Shown here piece by piece: positions 54,310 through 64,000 of a stretch of 64,000 bases of DNA. This DNA comes from Parelaphostrongylus tenuis (taxonomy: Eukaryota; Nematoda; Chromadorea; Rhabditida; Metastrongylidae). The notes beneath the pieces were generated by a model. The model had not been told where the DNA came from. It saw only the letters and a list, made by a program, of their open reading frames with translations, and did no database searches. The translations under genes and the position numbers were made by a program. The stretch spans positions 1 to 64,000 of the forward strand of contig JAHQIW010006393.1 of NCBI GenBank assembly GCA_019055375.1. The letters are read 5' to 3'. Each line of letters opens with the position of its first letter. The stretch's first letter is position 1.

Positions 54310-54725
54310 TTTTTTATTTCTCCCGCCTTTAGCGGTGGTAAGATGTTATAATTATAGCTAATGATAAAGTGTGATATGCAAAAAACATTTGCGTCAGATG
54401 GGATTTATCTGGGGGCGCGTGCTGACCTATTGCACTACCGAGACCCGTTTTGACACCACCCTTTCACGGTAGGACGCTCGTCAACAGCCAACCGTCAACG
54501 GTCTGGCGTGCGTAGTCGCTATCGACATTGAATCCACTTGTGTTTACAGATGTTGGATATTAATGATCTTATATAATCCTTTTTGTTTGATCACCTTAAC
54601 CTGTGGTAAGATTTTATGATATACCCAATGATAAAGAGTGAAAAATGATAAAGGGTGAAATATGGGTTCAAATCCCAACTGGCGCAAGTATTTTTGCACA
54701 TCACACTTCACTATTGGTTATGTTC
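54310..54725. repeat. tRNA-like SINE family B units
   Basis: A reverse unit (about 54310-54480: CTTTAGCGGTGGTAAGATG, then GGGGGCGCGTGCTGACC) is followed by a second unit (about 54585-54725: CCTGTGGTAAGATTTTATGA, GATATACCCAATGATAAAGA, GGGTTCAAATCCCAACTGGC). Both share blocks with the better copy at 58617-58800. Confidence 0.5.
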
Positions 54726-54924
54726 CAACTAAATTGGACTTCGATATTCTATATCGACACAATGCCTCTAATTATCCCGGCGTGAACACTTTGCATAGGT
54801 GAAGCTGATATTACTACAATTTATCTGTGTACTTAACGGCTCAGTATCTCTGAATGGTGAAATCACTAATATTTCAGCTTAGGAATTATAGAGACCTGGA
54901 GAGTATATAAATGAAATATAATAT

Positions 54925-55035
54925 TCCTAGAAGAGTCGAGTGGTGAGCAAGAACATGGCCATAGGAGAGAATCGAACCCGCATTTTATCCTATCCGGGGA
55001 CGCGTGCTCTATCACTACACCACTACACCAGAATA
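54925..55035 (-). mobile_element. tRNA-like SINE, family C, reverse copy
   Basis: Starts with the edge motif AAGAGTCGAGTGGTGAGC and carries a B box complement (GAGAATCGAACCCGC) and an A box complement (CTCTATCACTACACC). Matches the reverse of 19555-19687. Confidence 0.55.
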
Positions 55036-55094
55036 AGAATACACCAAAAGCTCGAAAGATCTAGTTCTTGCTGAAAGTGAAAGGTTCTTGCTCA

Positions 55095-55575
55095 TTTATT
55101 GATATAAATTTGTCCATATCTGCTGCAGAATGACACATTGGCCAAGACGTAGCCAAAACTTGTTCGTCGAAAGAGCGCACTTATTGTTTCAGCAAAACAG
55201 CGCAAAACCACACGCAACCAAATAAACCACGGCAAAGCTTGAGGAGTTGGACGGAGTTGAGATTCTACTCGCATCCCACCCTATGGTCCGGACGTTGCTC
55301 CATCTGATTACTGCCTTTTTCCGATCAATGAAACACTTTTTCGAAGGTCGCCGAATAAAATCTTTCGATGAAGTTGAAGAAGCATATCAAGAGTTCTTTG
55401 ATTCAAAGCCGGAAAAGAGGTACTTCGATCAGATCCGAATCCTGGCGGACCGATTGTAAAAAGTGATGGATAATGATGACCTGTATTTTGAGAGATAGTT
55501 TGCTGTTCTTTGTCTGAATATATGCATAAATTTTGAAGGCTTTATCAAACGATGGAAACTTTCTTACCAACCTAG
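55095..55575 (+). mobile_element. Mariner-like element, C-terminal part
   Basis: Keeps LFQQNSAKPHATK-like text, KLEELDGVEILLASHP, RSMKHFFEGRRIKSFDEVEE, AYQEFFDSKPEKRYFDQI and the final VMDNDDLYFE region. The 3' end (CTTTCTTACCAACCTAGTA) abuts the 5' end of the next mariner element. The 5' end was not found. Confidence 0.72.
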
Positions 55576-56352
55576 TAATAGGTTGAGGAAAATGTTCTGA
55601 GGAAAAAAGCTCGTAACTCTTTTGAATGTCTGCCATTTTTTGTGTTTTCTAGGCTCATGTGAAAGCCCGTCTTCTACCGCGTTGATTGGTATATAATTCC
55701 TGATAACCACTGGTCATGCCTGCATGGATTATCGAAGCTTACACATTTTCGTACATAGTCACAATGTCTTAGCAAAGTTCCAGATCTCTTTCGCGCAACG
55801 AAAGTACACGAGTGAAACTTTAACAAGTTTTCAACTTTTGGGTATCTGTAAGCTTGTGTGAGGGACCACTTCGGACTTTTTCCAGTTTTTCTCAAGCTCG
55901 TACAAGTCGTTCACAATTGTTTTGTGGTCAAAATCATAGTCATCAGTCAGCATCCGAGCTCTCAAAGAGGGATTTTCTTCAATCTTTTCAAGCATAGCTT
56001 TACAATCATTTTTTTTTTGACCTGAACGCTACTGATCTTCCAAACTTTCTTCACCTTTGTCAGACTTTTTGAACCACCTGTGCACCGCACTTTTGCCAAC
56101 TGTGTCTTCGCGATAAGTCACACTGTTGCGTTCACTTGCCACCATTGCAACTGAACCCAACTGCCATTCGTGCATCATCAGCAACCTAATTTGCTCGCTG
56201 GTCAACTCCATCTTGAAATAAATGGATGAATTATGCATCAATCAACGCAAGAAAAGATGGGTTTCAAATGAGCGCAAAAAACAAACAAAAAAACGCGCAC
56301 CATCCAAAAAGCTACAGGCATTTTCTCAGAACTTTTTTCCCCAACCTATTAC
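55576..56352 (-). mobile_element. Mariner derivative with terminal inverted repeats, N-terminal half only
   Basis: Ends GTAATAGGTTGAGGAAAA on the left and, on the opposite strand, GTAATAGGTTGGGGAAAA on the right; similarity continues inward for about 110 bp (through the GCTCATTTGAAACCCATC region). On the minus strand from 56211 the transposase starts MELTSEQIRLLMMHEW, continues to SAVHRWFKKSDKGEESLEDQ, then in another frame KAMLEKIEENPSLRARM. The catalytic half is missing, so it is non-autonomous. Confidence 0.78.
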
Positions 56353-56379
56353 ACTCGATGCCCCTCCGCACGCTACGTA

Positions 56380-57185
56380 TATATTGCGCTGCACTGTCGA
56401 CACGGCGCAGAGTGTTAAAATTTAATAATCTTTTAGCTGTGATAACGCATAAAACGTCCTTCTCAAAATCGAGCTGATCATTGAATTCGTTGAGACTTAT
56501 GCTGTCGAATGGTTATTGGAAGTCTGGATAAAGACCTCTGTAAAGCGGAAGATACTTGAGTGTGAAAGAAAATTTGACTTCACCTTTACAATTTAATATA
56601 AAGTCCACTGGAAAAATATAACAGCCCTGCAGATTCTTTTTATTAAAGCTGAAAGACAAGCTTTGAAACGTATTTTATCCTGAATGCTACAGAACTGCCA
56701 AGAAGGCCTTCTGAAAAAAAGTCATTATTGAAATCTTCAGTCTATTTCTATCACCGCAGCTCATTGTGCTTTGCAAAACATTGATGGCGATCGAGAATTC
56801 AGACAAGGAATGAATATCCCGGATTACATCAATAGATTTCAAACTGTTTTCCTTGAAAATTATAAAAACACATACCTACTATTGATTTATCCAAAAGTGA
56901 TGTATGTCGAGATTTCAAAAGGATGAATGATTTCCAGCAGCTGTGCTGCACTATTAGAGCGCTCCATGTGTTTTGACCCCAAAGGAATAAAGACCTAATT
57001 TATTAACCAAAAGTAATAGGTACTGCGCGATTTTGGTACCGTTAAATTGCGCATATTCTGGTGAAAATCTTGTGTTTACAAATTGCCTTCTGAAAAAAAC
57101 ATATCAGGGAAACCGTAAAATCTGCTTTGAGATGAAGCTGTCATGGAAATAGATTTGCTTGCTCCTTATGCACGAATGGAATCTA
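56380..57185. repeat. Left part of a large repeat pair (direct plus inverted)
   Basis: 56380-56640 recurs directly at about 59570-59855 (shared blocks TTGCGCTGC, ACGTCCTTCTCAAAA, TCGAATGGTTATT/TCGAATAGTTATT, AGTCCACTGGAAAA/AGCCACTGGAAAA). 56740-57185 recurs inverted at about 60150-60640 (for example AACCAAAAGTAATAGGTACT against AGGCATTACGCGA-type reverse text, and CATGTGTTTTGACCCCAAAG against TCTGGTGTCAAAACACATGG). Confidence 0.65.
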
Positions 57186-58324
57186 AAGGAAGATGTTAGT
57201 GAAGTGGAGCTCAAGATCAATAGAGCTTGAAGCAATGACACCAGTACTAGCTAGGAAGTGATTTGCGAAGTTCAAAGCTGGAGGAAACAGTCTGGAGGAT
57301 CAATTGCGCTGGAGCCGTCTACAAGAAGCTACATTATCGTTTGGGCTATGCTTCGCTAGTATCTTCCCCTACGGGCCATTTAAGAACAAATAGCAAACCT
57401 TGATTTCAAGATAGCTCTATTTTAGAGCAAGATTAGACAAATTGTATGCGAAAATGATTGCAAGAAAGTGCACAACTCAGCGATAGCAAGCTCATACAAT
57501 TTTCTACTGCCTCTTGTTAATTAATTCGGTGCAATTACATGGAACAAAATAACATTATCTACTGTGATAGATTTTGTTATAAGCAGAACTCGGCCGCCAA
57601 CTTATCTTCAAGAAATACAATCTGTCATCCTCGACATTGAACATTATTCCTCCCTTGTCTAATGAATTCCCCAAGGTATTTGACACACTTCATTCACTGT
57701 ATTTCAACTGATTTGACTTCCTATAAAGCCACTTACCAGATCTGATATTGTATCTTAGTGATATACGTACGTATCGTCGGTTTCTCCCGTCTCGTCGCTA
57801 CCACTACGCCCTGTACAAAGAGCAGCGGAAAGGGAAAGATGCGTCTGTGCTCGGCAAGTAAAATGATACATGTGTGAACAAATCATGGGATCTGCTACTA
57901 TCACTAGAAGTCGTTGCCATTCTCGATAACACCCACTCAGGTAAAGCGAGAGGATCTCCGCTAGTTCACAAAGGACGGAAGCATTCTATTGCAACGTCCT
58001 GAGAATGTCTAACCCTGCTATCCTAGACGTACAAGTAACGCACGTCTGAACATCATTCATCACCCTCAATTACCATCACCTCAATGGATGACGGTGGCTA
58101 TGGCGAAACGAATGGAATTTTTGAAGAATTCATACGATTTGTCTGTGAGGACGTGTTGAATCTAATTAGTGTGTAAACGTGCACACACGTACATATTTGA
58201 TAACGTACTGAATCGTTTTCTCTATTCTTTGTGCATATCTTGGATCTCTATCTCTGAGTACTGTAAGCCATTCCACACGAATTCGGAATTTTTCTTGGTT
58301 GCACAAATGTTGATCTACTTCGTT

Positions 58325-58338
58325 CGATCTTATATATA

Positions 58339-58370
<32 letters not shown>

Positions 58371-58445
58371 GAAATCATGAATATGAATATATGAATGTAT
58401 ATATATATGTACATATATATATATAATATATATATATATATATAC
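58325..58445. repeat. AT microsatellite cluster
   Basis: Tracts of (TA)n at about 58330-58370, 58398-58415 and 58420-58443, interrupted by GAAATCATGAATATGAATAT. Followed by AAATCTTACCAC, the tail block of SINE family B in the same context as 58770. Confidence 0.85.
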
Positions 58446-58616
58446 AAAAAAATCTTACCACAGCTAGAGCGGTTGAACAAAAAACAAATAGATTCGATCT
58501 TCAATACCCAATATCTGTCTGCATCACTAGGTCCAATGTCGAGACCCTACCCCGGCCACGCCGTTGACGGATAGCGGCTGACAATTAGATGCGCTGTAGC
58601 GTAGAAAGAGTGTTGT

Positions 58617-58800
58617 GCAAAATGGGCGCCAGTAGTGTAACGGATAGAGCACGCCCTCCCGGAAAGAGTGAAGTACGGGTTCTAGTCCCGCCTGACGCGA
58701 AAGTAGTGCACATCACTCTTCATTATTGGGTATATATATGTGTACATATATATATACATATATGTATATGAAATCTTACCACCGTTACAGCGGTTAAAAT
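58617..58800 (+). mobile_element. tRNA-like SINE, family B, best copy
   Basis: Head GGGCGCCAGTAGTGTAACGG, ATAGAGCACGCCC (A box region), GGGTTCTAGTCCCGCC (B box), then ACGCGAAAGTAGTGCACATC, CATTATTGGGTATATATATG, an AT-rich tract and the tail GAAATCTTACCACCGTTACA. The AT microsatellite lies inside the unit, between ATTGGGT and GAAATCTTACC. Confidence 0.65.
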
Positions 58801-58859
58801 AAAAACATTCCACCTTTTATTATGTTGCAGCAGCGAAAGCAAAATTATGTTTCACACTC

Positions 58860-59560
58860 AGTTTATTCATTTAGTCGGCTTGTCTTCGATATGGCTTTTC
58901 ACTGAAGTCTTATTAATCATTGGATAGCTCGATTTCTAGAATTTTGACAAGAAGAAACATATTTTTTGCTCTTTCTAGATATTATAGTAGTTATTTGGTA
59001 GCGTAAACTTGAAATTTTGAAAAGTGTATTTTGTTTTTTGAAAGGTCTCTATATGACGCTGCAAGAGTGAAAAGAAAATATTATTTAACACTTAAGCATC
59101 TTTCGATAAACAAAACTTTTCCTCAAGAAACTCAGCCAATTATTCGACAGCACAAGTTTGGGCAAATTTTGTAGTGTTTTTAGTGTTTCCTCTAAAGCTC
59201 TTTATTGCACTGCGACATTGAAATTAAGATTGCCTTTCACATTTGCCGCGCATGCCTTTCATCGGTATGTGGATGGATATTGCAAAATTGGCATCAAAAC
59301 CGTCGGCGTTCAATGGCCAATCGATAGCTCAAATCTCAAAAATTTCAATGCTGTTATGTCTTCTGAAAAAAGTTTTTTTTGCGGGCTGTAGCAAGAATAA
59401 AACTGTGTTGCACGTCTAAATTTTTTTTCGCTAGAAACGACCTTTTCTCTTGGGCTTTTACATCCATTCGATAGCGCAGATCTTAACTAGTTAAGAATGA
59501 TTAGTTTTTGCAAGAGATCTCTTAAATCGTCGATACAGCGAAAGGAATATTGGGCTTTAC
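58860..59560. repeat. Dispersed foldback-type repeats
   Basis: Units of the GGATAGCTC/GATAGCGC, CTGAAAAAAG, GGCTGTAGCAAG family repeated at about 58880-59060, 59100-59240 and 59300-59480, all in plus orientation. The 77-codon frame at 59158-59391 lies within them. Confidence 0.55.
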
Positions 59561-59569
59561 ATTCGACGC

Positions 59570-60640
59570 TCACCGTGCGCGACGTGTAAATTGCGCTGCG
59601 CTATCGACACGACGCTCAGTGTGAATCTCAATAATCTTTTCGCTGTAACAGCGCACTGAAACGTCCTTCTCAAAAATTGAGCCTACCGTTTAAAATCGTT
59701 AAGATCTGTGCTATCGAATAGTTATTGCAAGGCGAATGAAAGCCTCTGTCTAGCGAAAGAAACTTGAGTGTGAGAGAAAAGTTCACTTCACCTCCACAGT
59801 ATAATATAAAAGCCACTGGAAAAGTAAAACGAGTTTTTCAGATTCTCGATGAAGCTGTCGAATGATGACTATAGTGAAGTCTCAGAAAAGAGTTCAGAAT
59901 ATTTTTCAAATATGGGTGCGGATAGGAGAAAAGAGCCTAAAATACTTCTCTTAGAACACATATTTTTGACCAATAGTTTACATAATAATCTAAGCCTTCC
60001 ATTCGACCACGGTTCTCCCTTCCCGCTCAGAATTCTTCCTCTATCCTATAGATTAAGTTATAGTGGGAGTTTACGATGAACAGGTATCGAATACAGCATG
60101 CATAATCACTTTTGATGCAATACTAGCTGTTCTGAAATCTCAATTTCCTGTGGTAACTTTCGGTCCTTTGTGCATAAGGGGCAGGCAAATTTATTTCCAC
60201 GACAGTTTCATCTCAAAGGAGATATCACGGTTTCCCTGCTATATTTTTTTCTAGAAGGCAAATTGTACTAAAATTTCCACGAGAATATGCGCAAATCAAC
60301 GATACCAAAATCGCGCAATGCCTATTACTTCTGGTTAATGAATTACGTCCTTATTCCTCTGGTGTCAAAACACATGGGTCGCTCTAATAATGCAGCACAG
60401 CTGCTGAGATCGTTCATCCTCTTGAAGTCTCGACATATATCACTTTTGGATGAATCGCTAGTAGATATGTCTCTTTATAATTTCTAAGAAAACAATCTGA
60501 CTTTATCAGTGTATTTCGCGAATTTCATTCCTTGTCTGAATTCTCGATCGCATCGCATCAATATTTTGCAAAGCACCATGAGTTGCGGTGATAGAAATAG
60601 ATTAAGAAATTCATTAATGGATTTTTTTTTAAAACCTTTT
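59570..60640. repeat. Right part of a large repeat pair
   Basis: Contains the direct copy (59570-59855) of 56380-56640, and the inverted copy (60150-60640) of 56740-57185. Blocks include AAATTGCGCTGCGCTATCGA, CACGGTTTCCCTGC (reverse of CAGGGAAACCGT at about 57110) and ACCAAAATCGCGCAATGCCT. Frames at 59849-60079, 60063-60254 and 60287-60487 are repeat-derived. Confidence 0.6.
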
Positions 60641-60649
60641 GCAGCTCTG

Positions 60650-63600
60650 GCATCCAGATAAAAATGTGTTTCAAAGTTTGTGTTTCCTCTTAAAATATCG
60701 AGAATCTGAAGGGCGTGTATTATTTTTTCGAGTGGTTTTTATATCAAACTGCAAAGGTGAAGAAAAGTTTTCTTTCACACTAATGTATGTTTCGCTGTAC
60801 AGAGGTTCGCGTTCAGGCTTTCTTCATAATCAACCATTCTATAGCATGAATGCTTTCAAAACAATTGTCACACTGCTTGATAAGCCTTGGTGCGTCGTTG
60901 GTGAGGCGACTGATTAGAGCTGACATTTTCTGTTAGTTCACAGATGGGAGGCGAAGAGCTGCAAAACTCATGTGTACGCATTATTCCACTCGCAAGAACT
61001 TTTTGGAGCCTTTTCAGAGCTAACCATTGGCTATTGAACGGAGATGGTTTGATGCCAACGTTGCAATGTCCATCCATATACCGCTGGAAGGCCTGTCCGC
61101 CGAATGTAAAATGCTATCTCAAGTTCAATGTTGCAGCGCAATAAAGAGATTTTTGGAGAACCTAAAACATTAGTAAAATTTGCCGAGATTTGTGCTTTCG
61201 AAAAACTGTCGAATTTTTTGAAGAATAGCTTTAATCATTGGAGGATGCTCGAGTGTTAGCTAGCATTTTCTCTTTACCGTTATAGCGTAATTTAAAGACT
61301 TATCAAAAAAATGATATACCTTTCAAATTGTTGACATTTAGGCTATCCAATAACTACTAAAATGTCTATGAAATGAGAAAAATACGTGTTTTGCTGGATA
61401 TGCGTGCTGATAGGGGAGCATCGTATCATACAATGATAAACGCGTGCTCTTTCTACACTTACTTGAGTTACATATTAGAATTACCCCACATAGACTTCTA
61501 TCAGAAATGTTTAGTTCCAAGAGATGTGATTTCAATCTACGTTCTAGCAAGACAAGCGATACAAATGCACAATAGGGGTTGACAGTTTATCTATTTTTTT
61601 CCAATTACGTGGTATTACTGCAGAAAAATGAAGAAGTCCACGAGAAGTAATTACTCTTTATATCAAAAAGCTTTGTGAAACTTTAATTTCTGATACTACA
61701 TTCTTTATGCAGCCTCTGACGTATACTGACTTGTACGCATACGATACTACTGACGCATAAACTTCATTAATAAAACACCTTCAACGTCCAAGCGTCGGGG
61801 TAACACTTCAGGCGTTACATGTGATCTTCTTTTCTCTCTTACATTATTATGAAGATCCATATCGAAGCCCCAGCCGAGCAAATGAAGGAAATTGAGTGTG
61901 GAACATAATTTCATTTTCGTCGCTGCAACTTAATAAAGAGCCTTTTTTGAAACGAAGAGTTCGTTAAAAGTGCAAAGATTTAGGCTTTCGAATGATAAAC
62001 GAATGTCCAAAAGAAAACGTCTATGAGCGAGAGCCTTCAAACAACCGTGTGTCTTAGCTGGTACACGTCGCAAAATTCGCTTTTCCCACAATGTAGCCCA
62101 TTTCTCTGCAAAACGACACTCTACGTTAACCCTTTCAGGGGGACATAATGCATGCATTTAGATGCACGAGTTTGTAGAAGTCTTTCTCGCTGCCAGAAAC
62201 TTCTTCTCTATGTTTTAAATAGCCGTCAGAAGTTCAAATACCGACAATTTTAAAATATTTTTGGTGTCTGAAAGATTTTCTTACTGCGTTCTAGCAGCCA
62301 AAATAATATGATGTTTCACACTCATATTTCTTTATTTTTTGGCTGGGACTTGTAAGTGGTTTCTCGCTTAATTGATGGCAGCCATTCGTTAGCCCAAATG
62401 TCGAAAATTTTGATGCTAATATTGCTTTTACGAAGACTTACATAGAGCATTGTTAGAGACAACAGAAGATTATGTTTCGCAGCTTAAGCCATCGGCTGAA
62501 AACCGTGACAAAATTATTGGCCAGTGTGAGACAAGAAAAATTGCACCTATGAAACAACAGACAAAGTCTTTCTTATAATTCATTCGCAAAAAACGTAAAA
62601 ATTTTCCGAAATGGAGGAAAAATTTTTCAAAGAAATAACTAAGATCGCATGCCTTTCGAATGACGCTTTTTTAAAGCGGTAATTGAGATCATTGCGCACA
62701 GCGTCGTTCGAGAAGCGCACGATTTTCGTTATCTACTTAAACATATTTTCCCCGTTATTTAAAAAATTTCGAGGCCATTACATCAAAGCTCTAAAAGAGA
62801 CTTTGTTGCTTCGTTTTATATTTACAAACTCTTTATTGTCTCTCGCCGCTAAATGAATCCGATAAGATATTCAAGCAATGGGCGAACTATTCTGAGTGCG
62901 AGATGCAACATTTTTTCTATCTAGCAATGTCCTATATAAGCTTTTTATAGACCAGTTTCAGTGCCGCAATTCTCGAGATTTGATCTATCACGACTCTTAA
63001 TAGTGCGGTGAAAAGCTGGTCACAGACCACAGCTGAGCAAGCAAAGCAATTCGAGCATGAAACAGGATATATTTTCGTTGCTATAGAGCAATAAGAAATG
63101 TATTTCAGCAAAATTGCCGAGATTTAGGCTCTAGAATGATTACCAAATGCGTAATAGAAAACGTCTATGCAGCGAGAAAAGAGTTCAAACATCGTGTACC
63201 TCAGTTGGTACAAGTCGTCCCGTAGGGGTTAATAGTGGCGAATAAACCAACTATGAAACCCAAACCTAGACTAGAGCTTAGACTGGAGAACGTAATCTTC
63301 TTTTTTCTCTTCCAGCGTTTGTTGCATATTAGTTGTTGCTAATGTTATAAAGATCCATCCACACACTCTAGCTTAGCAATAGATGCGCACTGAGTTCAGA
63401 ACTTAATTTTGTTATTATTGCTACAGCGCACTGAAAATGTCATTGCACTAATAGAGAACAATTATATATCTGTTAAGATCTGAGCTATTGAATGAACAAT
63501 AAGTCTATGAAAAAGGAAGAAAACGTGCTGTTCTTAGAGTGTTGAAAATGTTTGATGAGGATGTAAAAGCACTTTTATATGTTATGGATTTACTTGCGGA

Positions 63601-63680
63601 AAAGCACCTTCCAACGGTTTTTTCTCTATGCAACTGTTTAGCATGAAGGTTTGCAGTGGAGCAAATACTGGCGCTGCTGT
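60650..63680. repeat. Decayed dispersed repeats, no gene recognised
   Basis: Recurring units around GGCTTTCGAATGAT, GCCGAGATTTAGGCT, AAAACGTCTATG-AGCGAGA, GTGTCTTAGCTGGTACA and TTCAGTTGGTACAAGTCG (for example about 61970-62070 and 63115-63215), plus a CTCTTCCAGCGTTTG block. One partial MITE end (TTAACCCTTTCAGGGGG) lies at 62128. Open frames here are short and unsupported. Confidence 0.45.
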
Positions 63681-63688
63681 AATATAAC

Positions 63689-64000
<312 letters not shown>

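Noticed and set aside
58620..58700. Functional tRNA gene
   Set aside because: A and B boxes are present but the arms do not pair well and the unit recurs as a repeat with a common tail, so it was called a SINE.

Overview
The window is nuclear DNA of a nematode, most likely a strongylid (hookworm-like) clade V worm. The reasons are genes with many small exons and short GT/AG introns alongside introns swollen by transposons, an AT-rich background, a worm-type dTDP-rhamnose gene, and an RTE-class retrotransposon of the kind abundant in hookworm genomes. Species cannot be read from the sequence. There are no prokaryotic operons, rRNA genes or CRISPR arrays. Exons below were assembled by eye from reading frame, splice sites, intron phase and protein-family resemblance, so boundaries are provisional.

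Layout. (1) About 1-18.4 kb, + strand: the 3' two thirds of a VAV-type Rho-GEF gene (PH, C1, SH3, SH2, SH3). The CH and DH exons should lie upstream of the window. An RTE-like retrotransposon (about 0.1-3.2 kb) lies upstream of the first recognised PH exon. The introns carry TTAA-flanked MITEs, tRNA-derived SINEs, mariner remnants and foldback repeats, and one intron inside the SH2 domain is about 6 kb. (2) 22.1-25.2 kb, +: a complete six-exon dTDP-4-dehydrorhamnose 3,5-epimerase gene (RML-3/RmlC). (3) 25.35-27.3 kb, +: a small one-pass membrane protein gene starting about 180 bp after the epimerase stop, spacing that suggests a two-gene nematode operon. (4) 29.85-35.26 kb, +: an arylacetamide-deacetylase-like serine hydrolase with an N-terminal membrane anchor and a visible Ser-Asp-His triad. 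(5) About 37.5-42.5 kb: possible exons of an unidentified minus-strand gene or genes (a good 93-residue terminal exon and two internal-exon candidates), plus one plus-strand candidate exon. (6) 43-64 kb: almost entirely repeats (mariner derivatives, an RTE fragment, several tRNA-like SINE families, long direct and inverted repeats, AT microsatellites), ending in more than 300 bp of (ATA)n. A few weak exon candidates lie at 51.6-54.1 kb.

The genes do not form one pathway: VAV is a Rho-family signalling switch, the epimerase makes an activated sugar, and the hydrolase is a membrane-bound esterase or lipase. The most useful observations are: apparent single-base reading-frame breaks in two otherwise intact genes (final VAV SH3 exon and hydrolase exon 5), which may be assembly indels; a likely operon; a TTAA/CCCTTT MITE family with piggyBac-like ends; an abundant foldback family; and AT microsatellites sitting at or inside SINE copies. 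I found no convincing novel biochemical system.
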